A stretch of 64,000 bases of DNA from Aedes albopictus (taxonomy: Eukaryota > Arthropoda > Insecta > Diptera > Culicidae). This document shows positions 1-10,720 of the stretch, in pieces. The position numbers were made by a program, and so were the translations under genes. A model generated the notes under the pieces. That model searched no databases and was not told the DNA's origin. It was given only the letters and a program-made list of their open reading frames with translations. How positions within the stretch are numbered: the first letter of the stretch is position 1; each line of letters begins with the position of its first letter. Location: the NCBI RefSeq assembly GCF_035046485.1, contig NC_085138.1, forward strand, positions 446,191,204 through 446,255,203, written 5' to 3'.

Positions 1-50
1 GAGTAAAATTTACCCATATTTTAGAAAAATAGGTAAACTGCCCTTAGCGT
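1..50 (-). mobile_element. Right end of a short MITE, cut by the window edge
   Basis: The first 50 bases read, on the minus strand, CACGCTAAGGGCAGTTTACC and then TTTTACTC. This resembles the right end of the element at 3554-3932 (CACGGAAATCCAAACTACC and TTTTACTC). It is followed by TA, matching that family's target duplication. Confidence 0.45.
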
Positions 51-154
51 GTAACGATAACTCCTCCAAAAATGTATTCCAAAACATTTCCGAGAAATTT
101 TAGAAATTTTTCAATATTTTTTTAAGGGATCTTTGTTAAACGTCTTCGTCTATA

Positions 155-1584
155 CAGTGATAGACATTCGTTTAGGCGAAGCCCAAAAATTTTCAAAAAA
201 GTGTCGTGAAACTCATACAAAAGATTTTATGATAAAACTTTGTTATTGCAGTGGTAGTATATCTAGTACTGTTTTATGAAAAGGTGATACATCACACTTA
301 CATATACACTGAAACAAATACGAGGGTAAAACCCCTTCAAATGTCATTCTTTTCCCAGACATTCGTTTAGCCGAGGTAAATAAAAAAATGGGTTTTAATA
401 GAATTTTCGTAATTTCGTGAATATATTTCGAGGATATACCCAAAGGCATTTAGTTAAAAGTTTATTTATTTGTGAAATTCAAAGAAATATTAGAAAAAAA
501 TCATCCCGATAAGGAGAAACGATGATAAATAAATTTATTTAAGGAAAACGCTTTCTGTAAACACTCCAATAATAAATAACACACATATGTAAGCTAGATT
601 GATTGTTTTGAAAATATGGCACATAATAATTTAGGAAATGTTTAAATTATTGCATAAAACGTTGTGAGAAAAATAAATGGACACATTTTTGGTTGGTTAA
701 ACACCAAAATGGGATTGAGTTAAGCTAAAATAAATAGTTCTGTGTAGAAATAAAGACGTATCCCAATGCTCTGAAGTAAAACTGTATAATACCAGCATTT
801 CTAATTGAATTAGAAGACTGCCAAGCGAAAGAACTGCTAGAAGAGACGGAACTTTTGAACCCTGTTTATTCTAAAGCAGATGTTGATACAAAAATGCATG
901 ACATGGTCAAAACATAGCCTTATTTCATTTAATCTGAAGAAATATATTATAAATGAGTCTAAGATTTGAACCACATTCATTTTGAGCATGATTTATTTGA
1001 AGAGAACGTCTAAATTATGAAACAAGAAGTTCATGCAAGTGAAACTATCACATTTCATTAAAACAATACTTAAACACGTGATTTTTTGATGGTTTGCAGC
1101 ATTTCTTTCTGTTAAAAACTTTGTTTTTCGTATATTTTCAACCTGTACTCGTCGTGATACTTCTATTAGAATCTTTTGAAACACTTCCGATGAAAATAAC
1201 TACAACAAATCTCAATTTGGAAACATTACAATATCATAACATATTTATATGAGATGCATGTAAAATCAATATGGCAACACTTCCAAAAACGATCAAATCC
1301 ATGATTTACAAGTCGATCTAAGGCAGGTTACCATACAAAATTATTGTGTTGAATATCTTTCGAAATTTGATTGTTTTTGTTATGGAATTCTAAAAATTGT
1401 CCAATTCGGCTAAACGAATGTCTAGGCAAATTTTCTATTTTGCTTGTAAATATATTGTTTCATCCCATTGGCTCATGCAAATTACCTAAAAGATCCTCAA
1501 AAAATTAAAAAAAGAACATAACATAATTATAGTTGCGAAAAAAATAGAACAAATATGCCTCGGCTAAACGAATGTCTACCACTG
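155..1584. mobile_element. Tc1/mariner-type relic, TA-flanked
   Basis: Inverted termini CAGTGATAGACATTCGTTTA (from 155) and the complement of CAGTGGTAGACATTCGTTTA (ending 1584), flanked by TA at 153-154 and 1585-1586. Each end carries a second internal copy of GACATTCGTTTAGCCGA (at ~358 and, inverted, at ~1400), giving subterminal repeats as in long-TIR Tc1 elements. The 1.43 kb interior has only short broken frames. Confidence 0.65.
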
Positions 1585-1589
1585 TACGT

Positions 1590-2290
1590 TTCTGCAGGTA
1601 TTCATACAGGACATTCATCCACAGGATTTCTCCATGGATGCTTTCAGAAAATCGTGCAAAAAAGTTAATTAAGATTTTTTCCAGGAATTCTTCCTATCAA
1701 TATCGCAATATATTTTTTTCTAGGAATGCCACCAAGAGTGTCTCAAGAAGTTTCTCCAGATATTTTTCCAGGAAGTTATTAAGAAACTACTTCAGGGATT
1801 CCTTCAAAAATTTCTCTGGAACTTCTTCTGATATCCTTCCAGAGATTTAGTCAAAAGATTTCTACGGGGATTCTACTGATGTTTTTTTTCAGAAATTACT
1901 TCACGGTTTGTTCCTACTGTGATTTCCTCCCAACCTCCCTAAAGAAAATATTTTCATCTCCAGAGATTTCTTCAATATTTTAGGAATTTAATCAGGAATT
2001 TCAACAATGGATTTCTTCCATGGAGTTTTTCAGAATTTCATCAAAAAATGTCTTTATAAATCCTACCGGGATTGCTTTGGAAATCTTTCGCAGAGCTTTT
2101 AAAGAATTCTTTGGGAATTCAGTGCAGCAGATATTTCTGCAGAAACTCCTACAAGGATTTTTATCGGAAATTGCTCTTGCAGTTCCGCCATAAATATCTC
2201 TTGGGATGTCTTTAGAGATCCCTGCAGAATTTGTTCACAAATTCCTGCTGTGTTTTTTCAAAAGTTCTTTCAAGAAATTGTATGTGGGGA
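1590..2290. repeat. Degenerate ~12-bp EcoRI-core repeat tract
   Basis: A tract of imperfect units built on TTCCAGGAATTC / CTCCAGAGATTTC with a loose 9-12 nt period. The same composition recurs in many blocks of the window. The short open frames it creates (Ser/Arg/Asn/Phe-rich) are by-products. Confidence 0.6.
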
Positions 2291-2408
2291 GCCACCATCC
2301 TAGCTTGAGTCTTGCTCTACATGCAGTTTTTCTTAACAGTTAAGATTAATTTCATTACCACTCGGAATTCAACATACCGCTGTATGAAGGGACAAAAAGG
2401 GGTGTGGC

Positions 2409-2490
2409 GGACCCGTAAGCAGAGAAACTTACGCGAAATCCGCGATTAAAAGCTCGCGGATTTCGCGTAAGTGTCTCTGCTTACGGGTCC
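2409..2490. repeat. Hairpin with 36-nt arms
   Basis: Arms 2409-2444 and 2455-2490 are complementary at 35 of 36 positions around a ~10-nt loop. Arm termini are GGACCCGTAAGC and GCTTACGGGTCC. It is a palindromic MITE core or a short foldback; a miRNA-like precursor is possible but unsupported. Confidence 0.65.
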
Positions 2491-2679
2491 AACAGAATGA
2501 ATAATGAAATTCACATTACTTGTCAAGCTTTCTGCGGGATGGTTTGTCACAAGAAGGACGCAATAAATCCATTGCAACTGTTGGGATAGAAGAACCCATC
2601 TACAAGGATGTTATAGTAACTTCTCATCACACTCCGGCTGGCTTTTCACTCCGTCGTCGTACAGTTGCAACTTCTATGA

Positions 2680-3400
2680 AATTATTTCAAGAAATTACAC
2701 AAAAAATACTGAAGAATTCTATAAGAAATCCCTGAAGGAATTTCTAAATGTTTCAAGAAATCCCTTAAAAACTCCTGATGATACCTTTGGAAACTTCAAG
2801 AAGAAATTCTTAGAGAAATTCTTGGACAAAAAAACCTGATGCAATTTATGAAATTATCTCTTGATCAATTCCTACATGAATGCCCAGGATGATGCCTAGG
2901 AGAATACATGAAGATTGAAGAACCAGAAGAGAATTCCTTTTGCTAACACCCCAAAAACGATAGACGGTAGACACTAGTGAGTTTTTTTTTATCAATGTTA
3001 TAAGTTAAATGTTAAAATACATGTTTTCAGCGACAAAGGTTAAACCACTAGGCCGAAACGTCGGAAATGTAGATAAAAATCGTTCTTGATTCGAAGAATG
3101 AGAAAAACACCCCTTTCCGATACCTTCTTACTACGCTGAAAAAGTATAAAAAGACTTCTGGAGGAACGCTGCAAGCAATTCCAAAAAGGATTGATTAATT
3201 TCTGGATGGATTCCTGGAAAATCCGTAGAGGAATTTCTGAAGAAATTTCTTTAAAAATGTTAAAAAACAAATGCATCCTTCAATACATTTCCTGGGATCT
3301 CTGGAGGATTTTCTGAAGAAATCTTTGGAAGAACAGCTGGAGATACCTCTGAAGGAATAACCAAAATAATCCAATACAGTTTTCGAAGAGATTTCCTGGA
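2680..3400. repeat. EcoRI-core repeat blocks with a hammerhead-like remnant
   Basis: Purine-rich EcoRI-core units occupy ~2700-2960 and ~3150-3390. Between them, GGCCGAAACGTCGG (3050-3063) matches the 3' half of the hammerhead variants seen elsewhere in the window, but the CUGANGA part is degenerate. No gene is recognised from 2491 to 3553. Confidence 0.4.
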
Positions 3401-3553
3401 GGAATTGTTTATGTAATGTTCGTGTTTTACACTAAAGGAGAAAACCAGCAAGGGCGCAATTACGCAAGCGGACTTAATACGGGGAATAAGTATCACTGGA
3501 GGTTTAGGGTTATGTCACGTTCGAGTTCGTGTTTCGGAGCTGTTCGAGACTTA

Positions 3554-3932
3554 CATGGAACCGTCAAACTACCCAAAATTGAGTTCTTTTGACGCAATTC
3601 CATAGTTTATTGGGCCGAGCTAAAATTTGAGTAAATCGATTAAACTTACGCTAGGTAGATTGCCTTTACCCCCAGCTAAAAAATATACTCAACTGTAGGT
3701 AAATTCAACCTAAGACCCCCCTCATTCAACTCAATTTAGGATAAACCGACATTTACCCAAAATTGGCGTATTGGGGTCAATGACCCCCTTTGGGTAGATG
3801 CATCTCTGTTTGTTTTTGACAACATCGGTGAGCCAGAAAGGGAAAACAACCTAATTTTAGGTAACGAGTTTATTCGATATACTCAATTTTGAGTAAAATC
3901 GACCCAAATATTAGGTAGTTTGGATTTCCGTG
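3554..3932. mobile_element. 379-bp MITE with TA duplication
   Basis: Termini CATGGAA..GTCAAACTACC and, inverted, CACGGAAATCCAAACTACC, flanked by TA at 3552-3553 and 3933-3934. The interior repeats GAGTAAA and GGTAGAT-type words and has no coding capacity. Confidence 0.6.
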
Positions 3933-3934
3933 TA

Positions 3935-5040
3935 CGTCTTCAGAAGGCCGGCTCCAGAGGCACGTTATCCTCCGTTTGGGAAATTTGTGCCATTCAAAGA
4001 AATAAAAAAACATGATTTTCTTAAAGAATTTTTACATTATACCAGAAAGAACAGAAAAACCCCAGCAGCAATTGTTGAGAGAATCTATGGAAAAATAAAT
4101 CTGAAAAGAGTATACAGTAGAATAACTAGCCACAGAAGTCCAGTGTCGCGACTGTTCGTGTGACTAACATCTAGTTTGCCATGCCCTTACAGCGTCAGCA
4201 GCGGTACTAGAAGTGTCAACTTAATTTTGTTTACAATAACAAAAAACCCTCTACAAGATGGACACTTGAAAATAGTAAATTATTGCAATCAAAGTTATTA
4301 AAATAATTGAATATGAAAAGTGAATACAGCGCCATTGGAGTTCTAGCGTATTTCTATTAAGTGTACGATTAGCAAACGTTAAAATACACGTAAATAAAAA
4401 TTTAAAAAGAATTGGAAAAAAAGAAATCTGAAAAATCCTTGAAGGAAGGTATGAATAAGTCCAAAGCAATGCCTGGAAGAATATTTGAAGGAACTATTGG
4501 AGAAGCTCCTAAAGGAACTATCAAAAGAATCTCTTAAGAATTTCCAAAACAACCCTGAATAAATGGAGTAATACATAGAGAAATCTTTGGAGAAATTCGA
4601 GGTATAAATTCTGAAAAGTTTCTGGAAAATTAACTGAACTTCTAAAGGAAAATCTTAGATGAATTTTTGAAAGAATCTCCGAATCTTTGTGGAAAAAATC
4701 TCCTGGAATTGCAACTTTTGAAGAAACGTTTGGAGGAATTGTTGGAGAAAGCCCTGGAGAAATTCATTGAAGAATTTACGAAGAAATTCCATAGGAAAAA
4801 ATTTGAATATTTACAATACTGTCGCTGAATACAAGCATGAACTTATGTAGCAATCCTTGAAGAAATATCCTCTAAGGAATCTCAGGATAGATTTCGAAAG
4901 GAATTTCTAAAAAAGCCCCAGCCAGAATGTTTCCAGAAAAAAAAAATCGTGCAGCTAGTCCCAAGCATTGGTTCTCTGTGCAACTTCGATTGTTCTGGTC
5001 AATCATGGGCTACTCCACTACGAAGTGTATACAAAATAAC
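3935..5040. other. No gene recognised; repeat-derived AT-rich DNA
   Basis: Holds short spurious frames and EcoRI-core repeat units at ~4430-4800 (GGAGAAATTC, GAAGGAATTG types). Nothing else supportable. Confidence 0.4.
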
Positions 5041-5300
5041 CGTGCTTTAATGGCTTTTTGCCTTTCTCGTACACTAAGTGTACTGGAAAGGCTATATGTT
5101 CACTCCAAAAATGACTTTTTGATAGAAGGCCCGGAGGGTCGAGTCATATATACCAATCGACTCACCCCGACGAATTGAGGTGATGTCTGTGTGTATGTAT
5201 GTGTGTATGTGTGTGTGTGTGTATGTGTGTATGTGTGTGGACAAAAAAACTCACATCACTTTTTGGCAGTAAACCACAACCGATTTTAATGACCGACGGA
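5040..5300 (+). repeat. Dispersed repeat with GT microsatellite
   Basis: Contains a small palindrome around GTACACTAAGTGTAC, a conserved-looking GC-rich block (GGCCCGGAGGGTCGAGTCAT), then a TG/TATG-rich run (about 5187-5240) followed by ACTCACATCAC. This organisation is that of a dispersed mosquito repeat; I cannot name the family. Confidence 0.45.
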
Positions 5301-5369
5301 TCATTCGACGCGTAATCTGGTCCTATTGTTTTCTATTGAAAATGGTTCGGATCGGTCCAGCCGTCCCGG

Positions 5370-6602
5370 AGTTATGGCCCTTTAGGTGTTCCGGACCGGT
5401 ACCCCTGGAAGGGACCGGACATGAAATTGCACCAAACCCATACATACGACACATCAAACTGCGGCATTTTCGACAACTTGATGAATGGTTAGCAATAAAA
5501 TAGTCTCAGACCATATCTGAGCCAGTAGTGTTCCGGAACCGGTTCCGGGTGTGCCGCCGGAAGTGGCCAAATATAAAAGTGAACCAAAGCCATGCATGCG
5601 ACGCATCGAAGCGAGGCTTTTTTGACAACCCAATTAACGGTTGGCAAGAAAATAGTCTCAGTCCATATCTGAACCGGTCAAGGAACCGGTAGTGTTCCGG
5701 AATGTCCCACCAGAAGTTGCTAAATATAATAGTGAACCAAATCTATGCATGCGACACATCAGGCTGCGCATTTTTTGATAACCTTATTAACGGTTGGCAA
5801 GAAAATAATCTCAGACCATATCTGATCCGGTAGTGTTCCGGAACCGGTTCCGGGTGACCCGCCGGAAGTGGCCAAATATAAAAGTGAACCAAACCTATGC
5901 ATGCGACACATCAAATCACAGCTTTTCCAATGATCTGATGACCGGTTATTAAGAAAGTAGGAGCAGACCACATTGGGGTCTGTCGGTTCCTGATTACCTG
6001 ATGAACGATTAGCAATAAAATAGTTTCAGACCATGTCTGAACCGGTAGTGTTCTGGAACCGGTGCCGGATGTCCCGCCGGAAGTGGCTAAATATAATAGT
6101 GAGCCAAACCTATACATGCGACACATCAAGGAGGTACTTTTTTGATAACCCAATTAACGGTTGGCAAGAAAATAGTCTCAGACCATATCTGAACCAGTGG
6201 GTGTTCCGAAACCGGTTTCTTGTGTCCCTCCGGAAGTGGCCACATGTAGAAGTAAACTAAACTCATGAATGCGACACATCAAATCACGGCTTTTTCATTA
6301 ACCTGATGATCAGTAATCAATAAAGTAGACCACATTGGGGATCTAATTTAAGGTAACATGATGAACAGTTGGCAAGAGAATAGTCTCAGAACATACCAAT
6401 GTGTTACGGAACCAATTCCGGGTGTACCGCCGGAAATGGTCGAATGTACAAGAAAACCAATACGTGCGATATATCAAATGATTTATTAGGTTACCTGATT
6501 AACGGTTAGTAAGAAAATAGTCTCAGACCATATTTTGGATAATAGGTCGATTCCGAAAACGGATTTTGGGTGTCTCGAACCTATGCATGCGACACATCAA
6601 AT
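5370..6602 (+). repeat. ~150-bp minisatellite array, left part
   Basis: About eight diverged tandem units. Each carries GTTCCGGAACCGGTTCCGGGT, then CCGCCGGAAGTGGCCAAAT, then GCATGCGACACATCAAA, then ACGGTTGGCAAGAAAATAG, with spacings of ~145-165 bp and two longer intervals. The array is interrupted at 6608 by the long-TIR element and resumes in the same orientation at 10061. Confidence 0.75.
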
Positions 6603-7789
6603 TGAGGCACGCATACCAGGAACCTACATATTATCGAAGTTGCATGAACCTAAAATCTTTTTCCATAGGGTTTCAGCTAATGGTCTTACCTTTCAGAAAA
6701 GGCTTTGTTCAAAATATTCTATCGGTAAAAATTGAAATAAATCAAGTTTGAAGATTTTCTATCAAATGAGGTATATTCAGAGCATAATTTTGTTGATCAT
6801 TCCGAACTGCAAACAACAAGGCATCGTGCGTGACCTGTCACATACCCGATGGTCTCTTCTTAGTTTCAGCAACATTGTATTCACTTGTCATTTATTCGGC
6901 ATCTGTGTTATATGATCAGCCCAAGGGGGTCTGCCGTGGTTAATTACCTCATTTTTTTTATTTTGTGGGCTTCGTGGTCATGCGGTTAGTGGAGTTAAAC
7001 GTTTAGGTGTATATGTAGTAAGTCATGGAGTAAGACTCTGAAGAAACTTTTCGTGAAACGAAAAAATCCTAACTAGCTTCTGTGTGTTGTATGTTATATG
7101 GTGGTATTCACTCTGTTCAGCGTCTAGCTGAAGACGGTGTGAATTGCCATATTTGTTTAATATTTTAAGTGACATGAACATTCGCCGGTGCGATTTCCAC
7201 ACCAGTCATCTTCTTTACCTCTACCGCAATATTGCAGCTTTTTCCATCAGACTTTATTTACGTGGTTAGCTTAAGTTATGCCATCGTCCTGATAACAATT
7301 GGGCGGAAAACAACTAAGAAGCATTAACGAGGGCAGCAATGTGTGTGTGGTGAGGCACACAGTATACCAAAAGACTAGGCACGCTATTTAACTTCAATTT
7401 TGGACGTCAACTTGTGACGTCATCCTTATCGTCGTTTTACTTGAATGAAATTGATGAGGAGCAATCGATCTATTCTATTCTATTCTAGTGCTTGCACAGC
7501 CAGTATTGAAAAGCATCCTGGAAATATCAAAATTTCTTCTGATATTTTCTTGTAAGCATTAATATTTATAGCATATCAAAGATGTGATACAAATATTAAA
7601 ATGGCCAGGCCCACTGTGCAGACTAATGGGAGGAGATAATTCAAAAATTTGAGGCAATCAGGTTATCCACTTATGAATTACATGATTGACAAAACTTTTT
7701 GAATTTAATGAAGGAAGAAACGAGGAATTAATGAGGAGCAATCGATCGTTCAAAAAGTCATTTTTGAACATATTATTTTCAAAAAAAAA

Positions 7790-8415
7790 CCCATATTTTA
7801 GTGAAAAATTGAAGTTGCTTTATGAAAATTTCACTACAACGTCAGAAAATATAGGAAATGATGTGGTCGAAATTTGAATAATTGTAATCCAGTGATTTGG
7901 GCCACAACCATCGTCAAAGTTGAAGTACTTATTTGGATGCCCACAGTTTTTACTCCGTATTGACCATAATGAAGCACCAGTGCAGCAGAAAAGCCGACGC
8001 CAATTCGTTCCATTCCATGTTCAGTTCTAAGTTTTAAATAAACAATTAATATTGTATGACGCGTTTACTTAAATTTCCGTATATTAGTTATTTATGATAT
8101 GACATCCCATCCGTAACACATAGTGTGTTACGCGTAATCCGTTACAAACATATGTCAATGAATTAATTGTCAACTTGTCTATAATTGTCAATTGTCTATA
8201 ATTGTCAACTTAAGTTCTGTGTATGAATTTCAAATGCTGGCTACTGTAAAACTTTACTGTAAGCAAACAAGTGATGTTACACGCGTTACTATATATTACA
8301 ATGCGTTACCAAGTGATGCCCACCAACAGGTATACTGGATGGAAATTGGATCCTATATTTTCTGACGCTGCAGTGAAATTTTCATAAAGCTACTTCAATT
8401 TTTCACTAAAATACG
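7790..8415. repeat. Internal inverted pair within the long-TIR element
   Basis: 65-bp arms 7790-7854 and 8351-8415 are complementary at about 60 positions (for example GTGAAAAATTGAAGT). They enclose ~500 bp with GTTACG-type words. Possibly another, older element nested in the interior. Confidence 0.5.
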
Positions 8416-8962
8416 GATTTCTTCAATAGTAATTTTTTTTTCACATAACTTATCACAATTCAAAATATGAAATTTCTATTAATTTGAAATTTTGACCACA
8501 GATTGTCAATATGAACTGATGATGAAGTGGTACAATTTTCAGTCAAAAATATTGATAATTGCCAAAGTTACAAAAGATTGAACTTGACGGATTATGAGAG
8601 GAAAATTCAGCTCGTTTTTTTTTGCTACTGAGCACTTGGAGATCTTGCAGGTGATATGCTAAGCTTATGATATCTGAATCTGAGAGCTGGCGCGGGCTGC
8701 ATTAGACGTACTCGTACTAGTGAAGGACGCCGAGCGAAAGTGCTTCATCTACACATTTTTGGCGGAGGAAGTCCTTGCACTAGCGTGTGCAGAGATCTTG
8801 CCTAGGGGGGTTTAGGTCACTACAATGATGGTGTAATATATGATCATGGTGCAAAATAGAATCAAGGTGTCACACACAATATGAATTCCCAATATGGGGT
8901 TTCAACATGCTGTGGCCATTTTTATTAAAAAGCTTTTATAAATTGACCAGTTGATTATTTTC

Positions 8963-9004
8963 GAGCTCTGAGGAAGGTCCGATCCGAGGACCGAAACGTC
9001 GGCG
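8963..9004 (+). ncRNA. Hammerhead ribozyme variant, minimal stem III
   Basis: Conserved core in order: CTGAGGA (8968-8974), one extra A, stem II GGTCC/GGACC (8976-8980, 8988-8992), GAAA (8993-8996), then C-GTC (8997-9000) as a two-base-pair stem III with no loop. Cleavage is expected after C9000. Stem I is weak (GCT against GGC, about 3 bp). The extra nucleotide before stem II and the vestigial stem III match the small hammerhead variants reported with Penelope-like elements, which act as dimers. Activity is inferred. Confidence 0.55.
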
Positions 9005-9211
9005 AAGATAAGAAACAATCAACGCGAAAACCAAAGACTGCCTAAGCCGAAATCCAGAATTGTAAATCGCCAAGTCCTTAACATTGGGATTCTGGATGAG
9101 GCTTTGATAAACATATTGTATAACTGGCAGTTTGAGTGTTCGACTCTTTGGATGCACTGAATGTTGAATTTTTCGGCTAAGCAGTCAACAAACTCTTTCA
9201 ACAAATAATTT

Positions 9212-9383
9212 GGGGCTGTTAATAAACCACGTAGACCATGATTTGGTCATCTCAGATCCGGCCCCCCTCCCTCCTCGTAGACTTTTGTACACACAAAAAA
9301 ATTGAAATTTGTGTGGAGCGTAGATTTTGGCCAGACCCCCTCCCCCTCCCCCCAAAAAGTCTACGTGGTTTATGAACGGCCCC
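9212..9383. mobile_element. 172-bp MITE
   Basis: Inverted termini GGGGCTGTTAATAAACCACG and the complement of GGGGCCGTTCATAAACCACG, continuing into GTAGAC on both sides. This belongs to a terminus type widespread in insects. No coding capacity. Confidence 0.6.
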
Positions 9384-10060
9384 TTTGGTTAGTTCAACAG
9401 ACACAGAACGAACAAAGATTTTTCCTTTGAAGATGACAAGAAACATTGACGAAACGTAAAGAAACGCATACCAGGAACCTAAGTATTATAAAACTTGCAT
9501 GAACCTAAACTCTTTTTTTGGCATTTCACACCGTCTTCTGCCAGACGCTGAACAGACTGAATACCACCATATAACAGACAACACACAGAAGCTAGTTAGA
9601 ATTTTTTCGTTTCACGAAAAGTTTCTTCAGGGTCTTACTCCATGACTTACTACATATACACCTAAACGTTTAACTCCACTAACCGCATGACCACGAAGCC
9701 CACAAAATAAAAAAAATGAGCTAATTAATCACGGCAGACCCCCTTGGGCTGATCATATAACACAGATGCCGAATAAATGACAAGTGAATACAATGTTGCT
9801 GAAACTAAGAAGAGACCATCGGGTATGTGACAGGTCACGCACGATGCCTTGTTGTTTGCAGTTCGGAATGATCAACAAAATTATGCTCTGAATATACCTC
9901 ATTTGATAGAAAATCTTTAAACTTGATTTATTTCAATTTTTACCGATAGAATATTTTGAACAAAGGCTTTTCTGAGAGGTAAGACCATAAGCTGAAACCC
10001 TATGGAAAAAGATTTTAGGTTCATGCAAGTTCGATAATATTTAGGTTCCTGGTATGCGTG

Positions 10061-10720
10061 TGAGGCTTTTGCAATAGCCCAATGAATAGTTTGCCAGCAA
10101 AAAGTCTCAGGCATATTTGAGAGTACCGGTAGTGTTCCAGAACTGGTAACGAGTGTCCCGCCAGAAGTGGTAGAATATAGAAGGGAATTAAACCATAGCG
10201 GCTTTTTGATTGATTGATTTGTTTCTATTTAAGGGCTTTCAGCCCTTGGCTGGTTCGTCTCTCTAGCGGCTTTTTTGATAATCTGATGAACGGTCACTAA
10301 GAAAATAGTTGCACGCCACATCTAAGACTAGTACTTAATAGTGTTCCGGAATCGGTTGCGGGTGTTCCACCAGAAGTAATTAAATATAGAAGTGTAGCAA
10401 AATCATGCACGCGACACATAAAATCGCGATTTTTTGAATAAATTATCGAAGGGTTAGCAAGAAAATAGCCTCAGATCACGTTAGAAAACCACCAGTAGTG
10501 ATCCGAAACGGGTTCCGAGTGTCCCGTCGAAATTGGTCAAATATCAACCCATGCATTTAACACATCCATTCGCGACTTTTTAGGTAACCTGATGAACAGA
10601 CATGAAAACAGTCTGAGACCATATTTGGGACAATCGGTAGTGTCATGGAATGAGTTCCAGGTTTACCGCCGGAAGTGGTCAAACGTAAAATTGAACCAAA
10701 CCAAATTGTGTTTTTTTTAT
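10061..10720 (+). repeat. ~150-bp minisatellite array, right part
   Basis: Continuation of the 5370-6602 array in the same orientation, four to five diverged units (GTGTTCCGGAA, CGCCGGAAGTGGTCAAA, GCGACACAT). A 56-bp retroposon-like insertion sits at 10208-10263. Confidence 0.7.
10208..10263 (-). mobile_element. 56-bp LINE/SINE 3'-end insertion with 12-bp TSD
   Basis: On the minus strand it reads GAGACGAACCAGCCAAGGGC, a GGGCTGAAAGCCC hairpin, then an ATCAATCAA tail. TAGCGGCTTTTT is duplicated at 10196-10207 and 10264-10275. It looks like an extremely 5'-truncated target-primed insertion. A sibling is at 17725-17773. Confidence 0.65.

Larger units (their letters stand above)
6608..10060. mobile_element. 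3.45-kb element with ~540-bp terminal inverted repeats
   Basis: Arms 6608-~7150 and ~9520-10060 are inverted copies that differ at only a few percent of positions. Both begin CACGCATACCAGGAACCTA and end near AGACGGTGTGAA. The 5-bp duplication TGAGG flanks it (6603-6607, 10061-10065), inside one minisatellite unit that continues across the insertion. Each arm contains a tRNA-SINE-like stretch (CTTCGTGGTCATGCGGTTAG). The ~2.4 kb interior has no transposase frame but holds a smaller inverted pair, a MITE, a hammerhead-like motif, and a truncated direct copy of the terminus at 9463-9510. Confidence 0.75.

Noticed and set aside
4927..5178. 83-codon frame
   Set aside because: Overlaps a dispersed repeat (GGCCCGGAGGGTCGAG block) and has no motif.
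5370..6602. CRISPR-like periodic repeats
   Set aside because: Units are ~150 bp, diverged along their length, with no short identical repeats separated by unique spacers; the genome is eukaryotic.
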